Notes: a model not told the origin generated them from the sequence alone. A stretch of 59,163 nucleotides of DNA from Candidatus Aminicenantota bacterium (GCA_013178315.1 JABLWX010000025.1:1-59163), one strand, 5' to 3'. Counted from the stretch's first letter, positions 8,374 to 17,781 are shown. A program made the numbers and translations.

Positions 8374-9186
8374 GTGGGTCGCTTACCCTTCAGGGGTGAT
8401 ATCATTTTCTGGCTCTTAAGCTCGGCCTGCTGTAAAATACAAAATGTGCTGAGGCAAAACTTATTCCCGGGACTGCTTCTGCTGGTAATTTTTGCCCTGC
8501 CTTGGCCCGGCCCACAGGGTAAGCAAGATAGGGATGAAGCCTTTTTCCAGAGGAAAAGGGAACAGATGGTCAGGTACCAGGTCGAGAGCCGTGGCCTGAA
8601 GGACGAAAGGCTGCTCCAGGCCCTGCTGGCCGTGCCTCGCCACCTTTTCGTTCCCGAGCAATACCGCCGGGAAGCCTATGAGGACTATCCGCTGCCCATA
8701 GGCGAAGGCCAGACCATTTCCCAGCCTTACATCGTGGCCCTGATGACGGCCGCCGCCGAGGTCAAGCCCGGTGACAAGGTGCTGGAAATCGGCACGGGTT
8801 CCGGCTACCAGGCGGCCGTTCTGAATCAACTGACCGACCAGGTTTTTTCAATAGAAATCCGGGAGACCCTGGCCGGGCGCGCCGCCAGCGTTCTTCAATC
8901 ATTAAATTATGCCGGGGTCAAGGTGCGCTGGGCGGATGGCTATTTCGGCTGGCCGGAAGAGGCTCCCTTTGATGCCATTCTGGTGACCTGTGCTGCCAAT
9001 CATATTCCGCCCCCGCTTTTTCAACAGCTGAAGGAAGGGGGCAGGCTGGTCATACCGGTCGGCAGCACCGTCTTTTTCCAGACACTGACCCTGGTGAGGA
9101 AAAAGGGTGGCAGGCCGGTGGTCAAGCAGCTACTCGACGTCCGCTTTGTCCCGATGGTAGGCGAGATAGAAAAAGAGAAACGCTAA
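8374..9186 (+). CDS. pcm: protein-L-isoaspartate O-methyltransferase, apparently exported or membrane-tethered
   Basis: PIMT methylates isoaspartyl residues so that aged proteins can be repaired, using S-adenosylmethionine. The family core is clear: the PRHLFVPE segment, the [15 protein letters not shown] active region, and SAM motif [16 protein letters not shown]. The GTG start at 8374 is well supported by GGAGGTGAT, a full match to the 16S anti-Shine-Dalgarno, at 8359-8367. Unlike the usual cytosolic enzyme, the first 50 residues hold a hydrophobic stretch (about residues 29-43) that looks like a signal peptide or anchor. The last 57 bases overlap the convergent gene on the other strand. 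Confidence 0.93.
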   Translation: MGRLPFRGDIIFWLLSSACCKIQNVLRQNLFPGLLLLVIFALPWPGPQGKQDRDEAFFQRKREQMVRYQVESRGLKDERLLQALLAVPRHLFVPEQYRREAYEDYPLPIGEGQTISQPYIVALMTAAAEVKPGDKVLEIGTGSGYQAAVLNQLTDQVFSIEIRETLAGRAASVLQSLNYAGVKVRWADGYFGWPEEAPFDAILVTCAANHIPPPLFQQLKEGGRLVIPVGSTVFFQTLTLVRKKGGRPVVKQLLDVRFVPMVGEIEKEKR

Positions 9187-11574
9187 CAGGTAGCAACCGG
9201 CCGAAGCGACAAATACCGACCTGTATCCTAAGAGCTGGGCCTGGACCAGGCCCCAGACCGAGGCCAGCAGGCTGAAGAAAGCATTGGCCGCAAAGGCAAA
9301 GGGTATCATCAACGGCGACCGGGACTGGAAATGGCCGAGTCCGGCCGGGAAAGGAATCCCCAGGCAGAAACCGAGCGGAAATACCAGCAGGAAGCAGAGA
9401 AGCAGGCGCCAGGCCAGGCCGAGCCCGAGAAAAAAATCTGCTGAAAGTTGCAGGAGGACAGTAACCAGCATGATGACCAGGAGGCAGAGAAGCGGCCAGT
9501 AAACCAACCTGGCCTGGCCGATTTTCCGGCGCAGGCTGGCCAGGCTCAGGCTCCCGGCTCCCGAAGCTCCTAACAGGAAAAACAGGACCGCGCTGAGAGA
9601 ATAGGTTGGGTGTCCGATTAGCAGTATGAATTTATGGAAAAGGGTGATTTCCACCAGCATGTAACCGGCCCCGAGGCTGGCGAAATAGAAAGAGGCCAGC
9701 CCCTTGCCGGCGACCTGAGGCAGCAGGTGGCGGGCCGACACCAGAAGCGGAAGGACAATGATGAGCAGGCCTATGGCCAGCGATTGGATCAGGAGAAAGA
9801 CCAGCAGGTACTTGCCGAGAAACAGGGGATAGGCTTTCCGGTTGAAAAATTTCCTGATCTCCGGCCAGCGCTTCCACTCCATAAAATCGCGGAAGAAAGG
9901 CCGGTTGTCATCCGGCGGTCTGACGTCGAAAATATAGTTGCTGTACAGGGCCTGTCGTTTTTCCCGGTCAAAAAGCCACCCGGCCAGTTCTTCCCAGGCG
10001 CGACGGTCAGTCTGAACAGAAGGCCTCGAATCCACCCTGATTTCCTGGCCGGGACTGATCAGGTCGTATAGGCGGTCGTCGGCAAATTTCTTCAGCCGGC
10101 AGATTTCTTCCTGTGTAAACTCCTGCTTTTTAATAAGGTAGGTTATGGTTTCGGCAGTTCTCAGAAAGACGATATGTCTTTCGGGCCTGAGGCCGCGCCT
10201 TTCCAGTCCTTCCACCCACAGGGCCAGGAATCGCAGTTCCTGGCGGGGCGGCGGCAAAAAGTAGAAAAGAGCCGTGACCAGGCCACGCGGGCTCAGGAGC
10301 TCGTAGATCAGGTCGACGGCTTCGGCCGTCATCAAGTAATCTTCTCCGGGCCCGAAAAATCCCGTGCTGTAACTTCCGGGAAGGTCCGGCAGGGGATAAA
10401 CTAACAGGTCAAATTCTTCCTGCCTTTTTCTTTCGTAGCTCAACCCGGCCCGGGGCTCAATGGTTCTGAGGTGGATGGCGGTCTTGGCTTGCCCGGTACC
10501 GAGCAGCTGTCCAATCCGGCTTTTATGCACCTCGCTGAGCAGGTGGTTCTCCATAAAGATGGTAATGAGCGAGGCTTCCGCTTTCAGGCTTAAGAGCAGT
10601 TCCAGGTCGCCGGCAGGATTAAGTAACAGGAACCGGCCACCCCGGTTGAGGTCAAAAACCGGCCAGAGCGGCAGGTAATCCAGGAAAGCCGGTTGACCTT
10701 CGGGCTCAGCCTTATCATTCAGGGCATAAATTCTTTCAGCGTCCAGGGAAAGCCCGGTCTGCTCCGGAAGCGGGCCGTTGTAATTCAGGCTGAGGCCCGG
10801 TGCATAGCGGACGGCCGGCGACTCGAACAGGTCCAGCCGCGTTTTTTCGTCCCAGCGCGTGGCGGTCAGGGCGGCCCCCTTTTGCTTCAGGAAAAAAGAA
10901 AGTGATTTGTAGTCAGAAATACGGAAACAGAGCCCTTTTCCGGACAGAAGCACCGCGGATATGATCAGCGCGGTTCCCAGGATCTGCCTGACCTTTCCGG
11001 AACGGGCGAGGCCGGACCAGGGTATAAAAAACCAGGAGGCTGCCAGCGGCAGAAGAATCAGCAGCCAGATGGCCCCGCGGTCTCCGGCCAGCCTGAAACT
11101 CAAGGAAGATAAAACTATCCCGGTAGCGGCACCGGTCAGGTCGGCAAAATAAACTCTGTGGACGACCTCGGCCAGCCTGGTCAGAGCCAGGGAAATGGTC
11201 AACCCACCCAGCAGAAAGGGTACACTCAGGATCAGGTAGTGAAGGGGCAGGATAAACAGCCTGGCCCGGTCCCAGAGGAGTTCTAAGGGATTGAAGGGCA
11301 GCCGGTTCACCAGGAAAAATACCAGCGGAACCACCAGGCTCGAACCGAGGGTCAGGAAGGCCAGGGCTTCCGCTCTCCCCAGGAACTTTCTGAGATGTCC
11401 GGAAAATAGAAACAGGGAGCCGGCACCAAACCCCAGAAAGGCAAGGCTGACTACCAGGAAAGCATAATGGTAGCCCTGGGAGATGGAAAAGAACCTGGTC
11501 AGGATGAGCTCCAGGGCGAGAATCTGGGCAGAAACCAGAGCCACACCCGCGAGGATTCTTGGTCTTTCCGGCAT
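9130..11574 (-). CDS. large integral membrane protein related to spermidine-synthase-like (MFS/SpeE fusion) family
   Basis: The 814-residue protein has about six N-terminal membrane segments (residues 1-220), a soluble middle region (about 230-560) and about six more membrane segments at the C-terminus. This is the layout of the fused membrane/spermidine-synthase-like proteins common in environmental bacteria. The soluble part keeps the acidic residue after the second Rossmann strand ([10 protein letters not shown]) and the [13 protein letters not shown] helix of that family, but the glycine-rich SAM loop is not recognisable ([13 protein letters not shown] instead of a GGGDG-like loop). It is therefore doubtful that it is an aminopropyl- or methyltransferase. 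Function is unknown. Its 3' end overlaps pcm by 57 bases. Confidence 0.8.
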   Translation of the reverse strand: MPERPRILAGVALVSAQILALELILTRFFSISQGYHYAFLVVSLAFLGFGAGSLFLFSGHLRKFLGRAEALAFLTLGSSLVVPLVFFLVNRLPFNPLELLWDRARLFILPLHYLILSVPFLLGGLTISLALTRLAEVVHRVYFADLTGAATGIVLSSLSFRLAGDRGAIWLLILLPLAASWFFIPWSGLARSGKVRQILGTALIISAVLLSGKGLCFRISDYKSLSFFLKQKGAALTATRWDEKTRLDLFESPAVRYAPGLSLNYNGPLPEQTGLSLDAERIYALNDKAEPEGQPAFLDYLPLWPVFDLNRGGRFLLLNPAGDLELLLSLKAEASLITIFMENHLLSEVHKSRIGQLLGTGQAKTAIHLRTIEPRAGLSYERKRQEEFDLLVYPLPDLPGSYSTGFFGPGEDYLMTAEAVDLIYELLSPRGLVTALFYFLPPPRQELRFLALWVEGLERRGLRPERHIVFLRTAETITYLIKKQEFTQEEICRLKKFADDRLYDLISPGQEIRVDSRPSVQTDRRAWEELAGWLFDREKRQALYSNYIFDVRPPDDNRPFFRDFMEWKRWPEIRKFFNRKAYPLFLGKYLLVFLLIQSLAIGLLIIVLPLLVSARHLLPQVAGKGLASFYFASLGAGYMLVEITLFHKFILLIGHPTYSLSAVLFFLLGASGAGSLSLASLRRKIGQARLVYWPLLCLLVIMLVTVLLQLSADFFLGLGLAWRLLLCFLLVFPLGFCLGIPFPAGLGHFQSRSPLMIPFAFAANAFFSLLASVWGLVQAQLLGYRSVFVASAGCYLLAFLFFYLAYHRDKADVE

Positions 11575-11585
11575 GATTTAATTCA

Positions 11586-11614
11586 AGGTTATGATATTCA
11601 AAAAGTCCAGTCAA
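11586..11614 (-). promoter_or_regulatory. possible sigma70 promoter for the spermidine-synthase-like gene
   Basis: TTGACT (11609-11614, minus strand) and TAACCT (11586-11591) are separated by 17 bases. The -10 is weak and the implied leader is only a few bases long. Confidence 0.3.
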
Positions 11615-11817
11615 TGAAATCGATGCCGGCCTGGGCCTGTTGTGGCCCGGGATTCTTACCAATAAACAGTGAATAAGTTTGGGTCTCTGTCCTGAAGCCT
11701 GCCGTGCGGTTAAGAGTCTGGAAATGAGCAGGGGGGCCCGGTCGCCATCACCGGAAATTCCGCCGAGCCAGGCGGGGGGCGGGTTCTGCGAAGGATGGGT
11801 GGCGGGAGAGCGATTAA

Positions 11818-11846
11818 TTGAAATAAGTTCTTTCTTGTGATAATTT
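11818..11846 (+). promoter_or_regulatory. predicted sigma70 promoter with extended -10 for the phosphohexomutase gene
   Basis: TTGAAA (11818-11823), 17 bases, then TAATTT (11841-11846) preceded by TGA, giving an extended -10. It stands about 30 bases before the chosen ATG, in an AT-rich island. Confidence 0.5.
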
Positions 11847-11875
11847 CTTTTTAATAATTGGTAGAAAAAGCGTCG

Positions 11876-13273
11876 ATGATCAGGTTTGGTACTTCTGGCT
11901 GGCGGGCGGTGATGGGAGAAGAATTTACCTTCTCCAATGTCCGCCGGGTGGTTCAGGCCATCGTGAACTTCCTCCGGGCGCAGTACCCGGAGAAGGAACT
12001 GTCGCTGGCCATCGGTTATGATACCCGCTTCTTGTCAGAAAGGTTCGCCGAAGAGGCGGCTGCGCTTCTTTCCAAAAACAGGTTCCAGGTCTACCTGGCC
12101 GACCGCGATTGCCCGTCGCAGGCCCTGGCCTACCAGATCATCCGCGGTGGACATGCCGGGGGGATAAATTTCACCGCCTCCTTCAATCCGCCTGAGTTCA
12201 ATGGCTTGAAGTTTAACGTGGCCAGCGGGGCCCCGGCCCTTCCGGAGATAACCGACCAGATTGAGAAGGAAGTGGAGAAGATCAGCCCGGACACGGTGGC
12301 TCCTCATTATTACCCGGACCGTTCCTTTATCCACAGGGTGGACCTGCAAAAAGATTACCTGGAGTTCCTGCAGAACAAGATTGACTTCGAGGCCATCAAG
12401 AAATCGGAAATCAGGATCGGCATCGACCTGCTGTTCGGCACCAGCCGGGAATACCTGGATGAAATCCTGGAAGAAAATGGCGTTCCGATCGAGGTCATTC
12501 ACGGCTACATAGATCCGTACTTCGGGGGCATTTCCCCTTCCTGCACCGAGACCAACCTGGCCGAGCTGAAGCGGCTGGTCAGGGAAAGGGATTGCGCCCT
12601 CGGCCTGGCCACCGATGCCGACGGAGACCGCTTCGGCGTGGTGAACGAGAAAGGTCAGGTGGTCATCCCGAATTATATCCTGGCCCTGATCCTGGAGTAC
12701 CTGCTGGCGGTGAAGGGCTGGCGCGGGGGAGTGGCCAGGTCGGTGACCACCACCCACCTGATCGACCGGATTGCCAGGCATTACGACGTGCCGCTTTACC
12801 GCACCCCGGTCGGTTTCAAGTACATGGCCGACCTGTTTCTCCAGAACAAGATCATCTTCGGCGGAGAGGAGAGTGCCTGCCTGGCTGTCCGCGACCACCT
12901 GCCCGAAAAGGATGGAATTTTCGCCGGCCTGCTGGTGGCCGAGATGGTGGCCGTCTGCGGTTTGAGCCTGTCCCAGCTTCTGCAGCAGCTATTCAAGAAA
13001 TACGGCCTGATGGTCGGGGTCCAGCAGAACATTAAACTGACCCCGGACAAGGCGAGGAAACTCGAAGCGCTGATAAAAAATCCGCCCGGCCGCCTGGGAA
13101 AAAGGGTGGTTCAATCGGTGGAAACCATGGATGGTCTGAAGCTTGATTTTGATGACGACCGCTGGTTGATTCTCAGGTTTTCCGGAACCGAGCCGCTCAT
13201 CAGGTGCTACGCCGAGGCCGGAGACGAGAAAGAAGCCCGGGCCCTGCTGCGGGCCGGGCTGGAGCTTCTGTGA
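11876..13273 (+). CDS. phosphoglucomutase/phosphomannomutase family protein
   Basis: Alpha-D-phosphohexomutases move phosphate between C6 and C1 of a sugar through a phosphoserine, feeding wall and glycan precursors. Visible motifs in order are FGTSGWRA at the N-terminus, the active-serine loop TASFNPPEFNG, the metal loop DADGDRFG, the sugar loop GGEES and the phosphate-binding RFSGTEPLIR. The active loop has Phe where most members have His (TASHNP); the serine is kept. ATG at 11876 directly precedes the conserved start; a TTG at 11858 is the alternative and neither has a good Shine-Dalgarno. The substrate cannot be told from sequence. The stop overlaps the next ATG (TGATG). Confidence 0.93.
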   Translation: MIRFGTSGWRAVMGEEFTFSNVRRVVQAIVNFLRAQYPEKELSLAIGYDTRFLSERFAEEAAALLSKNRFQVYLADRDCPSQALAYQIIRGGHAGGINFTASFNPPEFNGLKFNVASGAPALPEITDQIEKEVEKISPDTVAPHYYPDRSFIHRVDLQKDYLEFLQNKIDFEAIKKSEIRIGIDLLFGTSREYLDEILEENGVPIEVIHGYIDPYFGGISPSCTETNLAELKRLVRERDCALGLATDADGDRFGVVNEKGQVVIPNYILALILEYLLAVKGWRGGVARSVTTTHLIDRIARHYDVPLYRTPVGFKYMADLFLQNKIIFGGEESACLAVRDHLPEKDGIFAGLLVAEMVAVCGLSLSQLLQQLFKKYGLMVGVQQNIKLTPDKARKLEALIKNPPGRLGKRVVQSVETMDGLKLDFDDDRWLILRFSGTEPLIRCYAEAGDEKEARALLRAGLELL

Positions 13274-13584
13274 TGGAAAGGACAAGGACGGGTCGACAGC
13301 CGTCGGCCAGGAAAAAGTTTTTCTACCTGCTGGTTACCATATTCCTCCTGGCCACCCTGTTTACCACCTTTTTCGGGAAAAAGGGTTTTCTCGACATCCA
13401 GAAGTCCAAGAAAAGATACCAGGAACTCCAGGCCCAGATTCAGGACCTGACGGCCCGCAAGGAAAAACTTGAGGCCGAAATCCGGGAACTGGAAAAGAAC
13501 CCGGCCGCCCTGGAGAAAGAAGCCCGGGAAAAACTCTGGCTGATCAAGCCGGACGAGAAAGTCATCGTCAGGGAAAAAAAGTAA
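13273..13584 (+). CDS. DivIC/FtsB-like septum formation initiator protein
   Basis: This 103-residue protein has a short basic cytoplasmic tail, one membrane segment (about residues 16-36) and a periplasmic coiled coil (about 40-80) ending in AREKLWLIKPDEKVIV, the typical FtsB/DivIC closing pattern. Such proteins bind FtsL and FtsQ in the divisome. The ATG at 13273 overlaps the stop of the phosphohexomutase gene and replaces a longer Arg-rich frame that lies inside that gene. FtsL and FtsQ are encoded in the division cluster at 35-47 kb, so this partner is outside that cluster. Confidence 0.88.
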   Translation: MERTRTGRQPSARKKFFYLLVTIFLLATLFTTFFGKKGFLDIQKSKKRYQELQAQIQDLTARKEKLEAEIRELEKNPAALEKEAREKLWLIKPDEKVIVREKK

Positions 13585-13622
13585 TCAGCTACCTTTTTTC
13601 GCCTGTCGACCCCAGGTTATTT

Positions 13623-15335
13623 TCAGTACACCCAGAAAGGCATCAGGGCCCAGACTCTGGCCCGGGAAAAAACCTCAATGGTTTTCCGGGCCCGGGACAG
13701 CAGCTCTATTGTTGAGCGAGCCTGGACCAGTTCCGTTTTTCTGCCCAGGATGAGATCCCACAGGCTGCGCTTGACCGGCCAGACCACGAGGCGCAGTTCT
13801 GTTTCCGGTGGAATTCCGGCCAGCTCCCGGGCCGCCTCCATGGCCTGGAACAGGCCGCCCAGGTCGTCAACCAGTTTTAGGTCCCTGGCCTGGCGCCCGG
13901 TCCAGACCCGGCCCCGGCCCAGGCGTTCCACTTCTTCCAGGGGCAGGTTGCGGGCGGTGGCCACCCGCTCCAGGAACTGTTCGTAGATGTAACCGATTTC
14001 TTCCCTCAGGATTTTTCTTTCTTCGGGAGTAAAGTCCCGGTAGGGGGAAAAGGCGTCGGCATTTTTCCCTATAACCAGCCTGTCGGCAGTAAGGCCCAGT
14101 TTTTCCATCAGGCCCGCAAAACTGAACTTGCCGGCTATTACCCCGATGGACCCGGTCAGGGTCTGGGGCTGGGCGATAATCCGATGTCCGCCGAGAGATA
14201 GCCAGTATCCCCCTGAACCGGCCAGTCCGGACATGGAGATAATAACCGGCTTTTCAGACCGGGCCTTGACCAGCTCGTGCCAGATGATGTCGGAACCGAC
14301 GGCCGAGCCGCCCGGACTGTCCACCCTGACAATGATGGCCTCGATGGATTTGTCCTTGACCGCGGCCCGCAACCAGCGACTGAAGGTCTCGCTGCCCAGG
14401 GCCACCTGTTCGGCCGAGCCGCTGAGAATTGTCCCCCCGGCAAAGATCAGGGCAACTTTCTTCCCCAGGTTCAACCCCAGCCCCTCGGGCCTGACGCTGG
14501 CGTATTTTTCGTTGGTGATGCGGGTAAGTTCCCTGTATTTTTCCAGGCTGCTTTTCTGGAAAAGCTGGTCCTCGTAGGCCAGCTCGTCCACCAGGCCGCT
14601 GGCCACGGCCTCTTTTCCCTTGAAGTAGCCCTTATCAATCAGCTGTCGCATCTCCTCTGGAGTCTTGTGCCTGGCCGCGGAGATTTCTTTCAGGTAATGG
14701 TTGAAAATATCCTCATATATCGATTGCAGCATTTCCCGGTGAGCCGGGGTGAAACCAGATTCCGTAAACTGGTTGTAGGCGGTCTTGTATTCTTCGATGT
14801 GTTCGAACTCGGCCTTTATGCCCAGGCGGTCCAGCGTTCCCTTGAAGAAGGGAACATAGGCCGCCAGGCCATTTATTCCCAGCCAGCCCAGGGGGTGCAG
14901 CACGATGCGGTCGCAGGCGGTGGCCAGGTAGTATTCCTTGTCGGCTTCCGGTGATTCCTCGAAGTAAGCAATGACCGGTTTGCCCGATTCCCGGAAAGCC
15001 AGGACCGACTGCCGCAGTTCTTCCATCTTGGCCCAGTCGGCTTCCAGCATTCCGAACTTTATGACCACGGCCTTGATCCTGGAATCCCTGGCCGCCTTGC
15101 GCAGGTTCATCCAGGTGTCATAAAGAGAAACAGTTGTTTCCGGAAAGAATTCCAGGAAGGGGATGGAAGGTGAATAATCTTCGAGCCGGCCTTCCAGCTT
15201 TATTTCCAGGTAAGAATTGCCGGCCACGGCTGCTTCTTTCGGGCCGATTTTATAAAAGAAATAGGACAGGCCGAGGGCGATAAACAACATAAAAAAGAAG
15301 ACAATCAGCAATATCCAGAGCACTCGTCTTTTCAT
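13623..15335 (-). CDS. sppA: signal peptide peptidase SppA (67-kDa type)
   Basis: SppA is a membrane-bound serine protease that degrades cleaved signal peptides with a Ser/Lys dyad. An N-terminal membrane segment (residues 5-29) is followed by two tandem ClpP-like domains as in E. coli protease IV. The general-base lysine is K184 in EEYKTAYNQF, and the nucleophile is S374 in MSGLAGSGGYW. Length (570) fits the long bacterial type. GCAGGAGG stands just before the ATG. It converges with the septum protein gene and diverges from the next gene. Confidence 0.95.
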   Translation of the reverse strand: MKRRVLWILLIVFFFMLFIALGLSYFFYKIGPKEAAVAGNSYLEIKLEGRLEDYSPSIPFLEFFPETTVSLYDTWMNLRKAARDSRIKAVVIKFGMLEADWAKMEELRQSVLAFRESGKPVIAYFEESPEADKEYYLATACDRIVLHPLGWLGINGLAAYVPFFKGTLDRLGIKAEFEHIEEYKTAYNQFTESGFTPAHREMLQSIYEDIFNHYLKEISAARHKTPEEMRQLIDKGYFKGKEAVASGLVDELAYEDQLFQKSSLEKYRELTRITNEKYASVRPEGLGLNLGKKVALIFAGGTILSGSAEQVALGSETFSRWLRAAVKDKSIEAIIVRVDSPGGSAVGSDIIWHELVKARSEKPVIISMSGLAGSGGYWLSLGGHRIIAQPQTLTGSIGVIAGKFSFAGLMEKLGLTADRLVIGKNADAFSPYRDFTPEERKILREEIGYIYEQFLERVATARNLPLEEVERLGRGRVWTGRQARDLKLVDDLGGLFQAMEAARELAGIPPETELRLVVWPVKRSLWDLILGRKTELVQARSTIELLSRARKTIEVFSRARVWALMPFWVY

Positions 15336-15393
15336 TTGGCCTCCTGCCCATTTATTTTACTTCAGGAGCACCCGGAAATAAAAGCTGGCCAAT

Positions 15394-15422
15394 TTGACAA
15401 AGCGACCGGGTTGAATCAAAAT
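15394..15422 (+). promoter_or_regulatory. predicted sigma70 promoter for the secreted protein gene at 15445
   Basis: TTGACA (15394-15399) and CAAAAT (15417-15422) with a 17-base spacer, followed by the gene 22 bases on. Confidence 0.5.
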
Positions 15423-15444
15423 AGCCTGAAATTTGATTACCCCG

Positions 15445-17238
15445 ATGAAAGAGAAGGCGCCAATTTTTTGGGTGAGCTGCTGCCTGTTGTGGGCAGTGGT
15501 CAGCCAGCTCTCAGGAGCTTCCGACCCCAGGCTATCCGTTTTGATTTCTCCGGCCCGGCTTAGGCCGGAGTCCGATTTCCGGCTGCTGGCCGTGGCCGAG
15601 GAAGAACCGGTTGCTGGCCGGCTGGAAATTGTCTTCCGCCGGGAAGGCGGGGAGAAACTGAAGCTTCGACTTAAAAAAAAGGGAGGAGGTCCGCCCTTCT
15701 GGTCCTGGTGGGAGGGCCGGATTGGGGAACCAGGGCTTTACCGGCTTGAAGTGATTCTGGGCAGGAAAATGGTCGAATCGAAGTTGTTGACGGTGGACTC
15801 CGGTCGGCCAGTTCTCCCGGAAACGAACGTTTTCTGGAAAGCTGAAAAGGACTGGGACCGGGCCCAGGAGAATCTATTTTCCGCCTGGCTGGAGGCCCTG
15901 TTCCTGGAGGCCGGCGAAAAGGATTCCTGGCCCGACCTGAATTCCGTTCTCAACCGACCGGACCATAACTTTCTGCATGATCATCTCGGCCAGAACGAGG
16001 ACGACCTTCTGAGACTGAAGCCGGACTGCGCCGATAATCCGTTTTTTCTCCGGGCTTACTTTGCCTGGAAGATCCGGCTTCCCTTTGGCTTCCATGAGTG
16101 TTCGCGCGGCTCGCTGGCCTCGCCTCCTGCCCCCGGCCGCTGGTTTCATAACGAGCTCCCGGCGGGCGCCGGGAATGAGATTCAAAAATTTGCCCGCATG
16201 ATGCGGCAGGTGATGAACGCGGTTCACTCCGGAACGGGCCGGGTGGCTCTCTCTGAAGAAAACTCCGATTATTATCCCCTGCCACTTCGGCGGGAAGCCC
16301 TCAGACCGGGAACGGTTTATGCCGATCCCTATGGCCACACCCTGGTTGTGGTCCGCTGGGAACCGCAGACGGAAGCCAGGCCGGGAGTCCTGCTGGCGGT
16401 TGACGCCCAGCCCGACGGAACGGTCGGGTTAAAACGGTTCTGGAGAGGAAATTTTATCTTTGTCTCTTCCGAAGTTGTGGGAGAGCCCGGCTTCAAGGCC
16501 TTCAGGCCGATAGCCAGGTCCTCGGGTCGCCTGAGGTTGCTGAGCAACCGGGAAATCCAGCAAAGCCCGGATTATGGGCACTACTCTCTCGAACAGCGGG
16601 GGCTTCGGCCGGAGCTTTTTTATAATAAGATGGAAAGGCTCATCAACCCCCGCCCCCTGGACCCGGAAACGGCCCTGAGAGAATTATTCCAGGCTCTTTA
16701 CGAGCAGCTCCTGGTCAGGGTAGAATCGGTGGAAAACGGTGAAAAGTACATGAGGGCTCATCCGGGGCAGGTGATACCGATGCCCTCCGGGGCGGCGGTT
16801 TTCCTGGCTGCCGGGCCCTGGGAAGATTTCTCGACTCCCAACCGTGATTTGCGGCTGTTGATGGCCATGGATACCATCGATGAATTTCCGGACAAAGTTA
16901 TCACCCACCCGGAAATGTACCGATTGAAACCGTCGGAGAAACCCGAAGAGATCCGGGCCAGGCTGCAGAAGCGGTCAGCCGAACTGGCCCGCAGCCTGAA
17001 TATCTCCTACCCCAGGTCCGACGGCCGGCCACAGGTCCTGACCCTGGAAGAAATTCTGAAAAGGAAAGAAGCCTTCGAAATGGGATATAACCCCAACGAT
17101 TGTCCCGAAATCCGCTGGGGCGCACCGCCGGGTTCCGAGGAAATGGCGACCTGTCGCCGCCGGGCCCCGGCCGGCCAGCGGGCCAAAATGGAGCAGCTCC
17201 GGGTCTGGTTCAAGAAGCGGCTCCACCCGCCCACCTGA
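15445..17238 (+). CDS. secreted protein of unknown function with possible papain-like Cys-His-Asp site
   Basis: The roughly 597-residue product starts with a signal peptide (MKEKAPIFWVS... to about residue 26). I start it at ATG 15445; a TTG at 15433 is possible and neither has a clear Shine-Dalgarno. Residues 30-110 look like an Ig-like beta domain. The middle contains FGFHECSRG, then TVYADPYGHTLVVVRW, then VLLAVDAQPDGT. The order Cys, His in GHTLVV, Asp in VDAQPDG resembles NlpC/P60 or transglutaminase-like enzymes, but this is inference from pattern only. The C-terminal part is charged and ends with a Cys-containing segment. I do not recognise a named family. Confidence 0.8.
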   Translation: MKEKAPIFWVSCCLLWAVVSQLSGASDPRLSVLISPARLRPESDFRLLAVAEEEPVAGRLEIVFRREGGEKLKLRLKKKGGGPPFWSWWEGRIGEPGLYRLEVILGRKMVESKLLTVDSGRPVLPETNVFWKAEKDWDRAQENLFSAWLEALFLEAGEKDSWPDLNSVLNRPDHNFLHDHLGQNEDDLLRLKPDCADNPFFLRAYFAWKIRLPFGFHECSRGSLASPPAPGRWFHNELPAGAGNEIQKFARMMRQVMNAVHSGTGRVALSEENSDYYPLPLRREALRPGTVYADPYGHTLVVVRWEPQTEARPGVLLAVDAQPDGTVGLKRFWRGNFIFVSSEVVGEPGFKAFRPIARSSGRLRLLSNREIQQSPDYGHYSLEQRGLRPELFYNKMERLINPRPLDPETALRELFQALYEQLLVRVESVENGEKYMRAHPGQVIPMPSGAAVFLAAGPWEDFSTPNRDLRLLMAMDTIDEFPDKVITHPEMYRLKPSEKPEEIRARLQKRSAELARSLNISYPRSDGRPQVLTLEEILKRKEAFEMGYNPNDCPEIRWGAPPGSEEMATCRRRAPAGQRAKMEQLRVWFKKRLHPPT

Positions 17239-17361
17239 CATGCGAAAAATTCTTGTTGATTTTGGTTTTTTGCTGTGGCATCATTAATTCTGCCTTTTCA
17301 GTCGAGTTGTTCCTTCCTTAACGGGGGCATCCGATATGGAGAGGTCGAGGAGGTTTTTTTT

Positions 17362-17664
17362 ATGTCTTTAAAGCTTTATGTGGGTAACTTAAACTACAAG
17401 ACCACCGAGGACAGACTGAAGGAATTATTTTCTCAGTACGGAGAAGTTACCTCAGTTAACATCCTGCAGGGTCGGGGCTTTGGCTTTGTAGAAATGTCAA
17501 CCGAAGAGGGCGCCCAGGAAGCCAAGGACAAGCTCAACGGGACCGAGTTCGACGGCCGCAAGATCATTGTCAATGATGCCAGGCCGAAGGGCGAGAAAAA
17601 AAGCGGCGGCGAACGCCGGTTTGGTTCCGGGCCACAGCAGAGAAGAAATTTCCGCAAATTCTGA
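17362..17664 (+). CDS. RRM-domain RNA-binding protein
   Basis: A 100-residue single RNA recognition motif protein of the kind found in cyanobacteria and many environmental bacteria. RNP2 is LYVGNL (residues 5-10) and RNP1 is RGFGFVEM (38-45); the C-terminal tail is Gly/Arg-rich. It should bind single-stranded RNA, perhaps in cold or stress adaptation. The ATG at 17362 follows GAGGAGG by a normal distance, so the longer in-frame extension to 17275 is not used. Confidence 0.95.
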   Translation: MSLKLYVGNLNYKTTEDRLKELFSQYGEVTSVNILQGRGFGFVEMSTEEGAQEAKDKLNGTEFDGRKIIVNDARPKGEKKSGGERRFGSGPQQRRNFRKF

Positions 17665-17682
17665 TAGATTTCCTGGCCGGAG

Positions 17683-17725
17683 CGGACTTCAATTACCCCT
17701 ATACCCTATGGAGGGGAGAAGTCCG
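17683..17725 (+). promoter_or_regulatory. nested stem-loop between the RRM gene and the sigma-factor unit
   Basis: CGGACTTC (17683-17690) pairs perfectly with GAAGTCCG (17718-17725). Inside it CCCCT (17696-17700) pairs with AGGGG (17712-17716). No U-tract follows, so it is not a classic terminator; it could be a leader structure or a Rho-blocking 3' end. Confidence 0.55.
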
Positions 17726-17781
17726 TTCTCAAAGGTTGAGAATCTTCTGACAGGTAAACCTCAGGGTCTTGCTCTCCGTAG

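Larger units (their letters stand above)
11575..11875. other. intergenic region between divergent genes
   Basis: About 300 bases separate the minus-strand membrane protein from the plus-strand phosphohexomutase. Each end holds a candidate promoter. The GC-rich middle (about 11640-11800) shows no convincing reading frame, tRNA or terminator to me. Confidence 0.6.

Noticed and set aside
12035..12898. Minus-strand frame opposite the phosphohexomutase
   Set aside because: Shadow of the sense gene; no start signal and no family.
15336..15563. 75-codon frame at the start of the secreted protein gene
   Set aside because: Overlaps the promoter and signal-peptide coding region in another frame without support.
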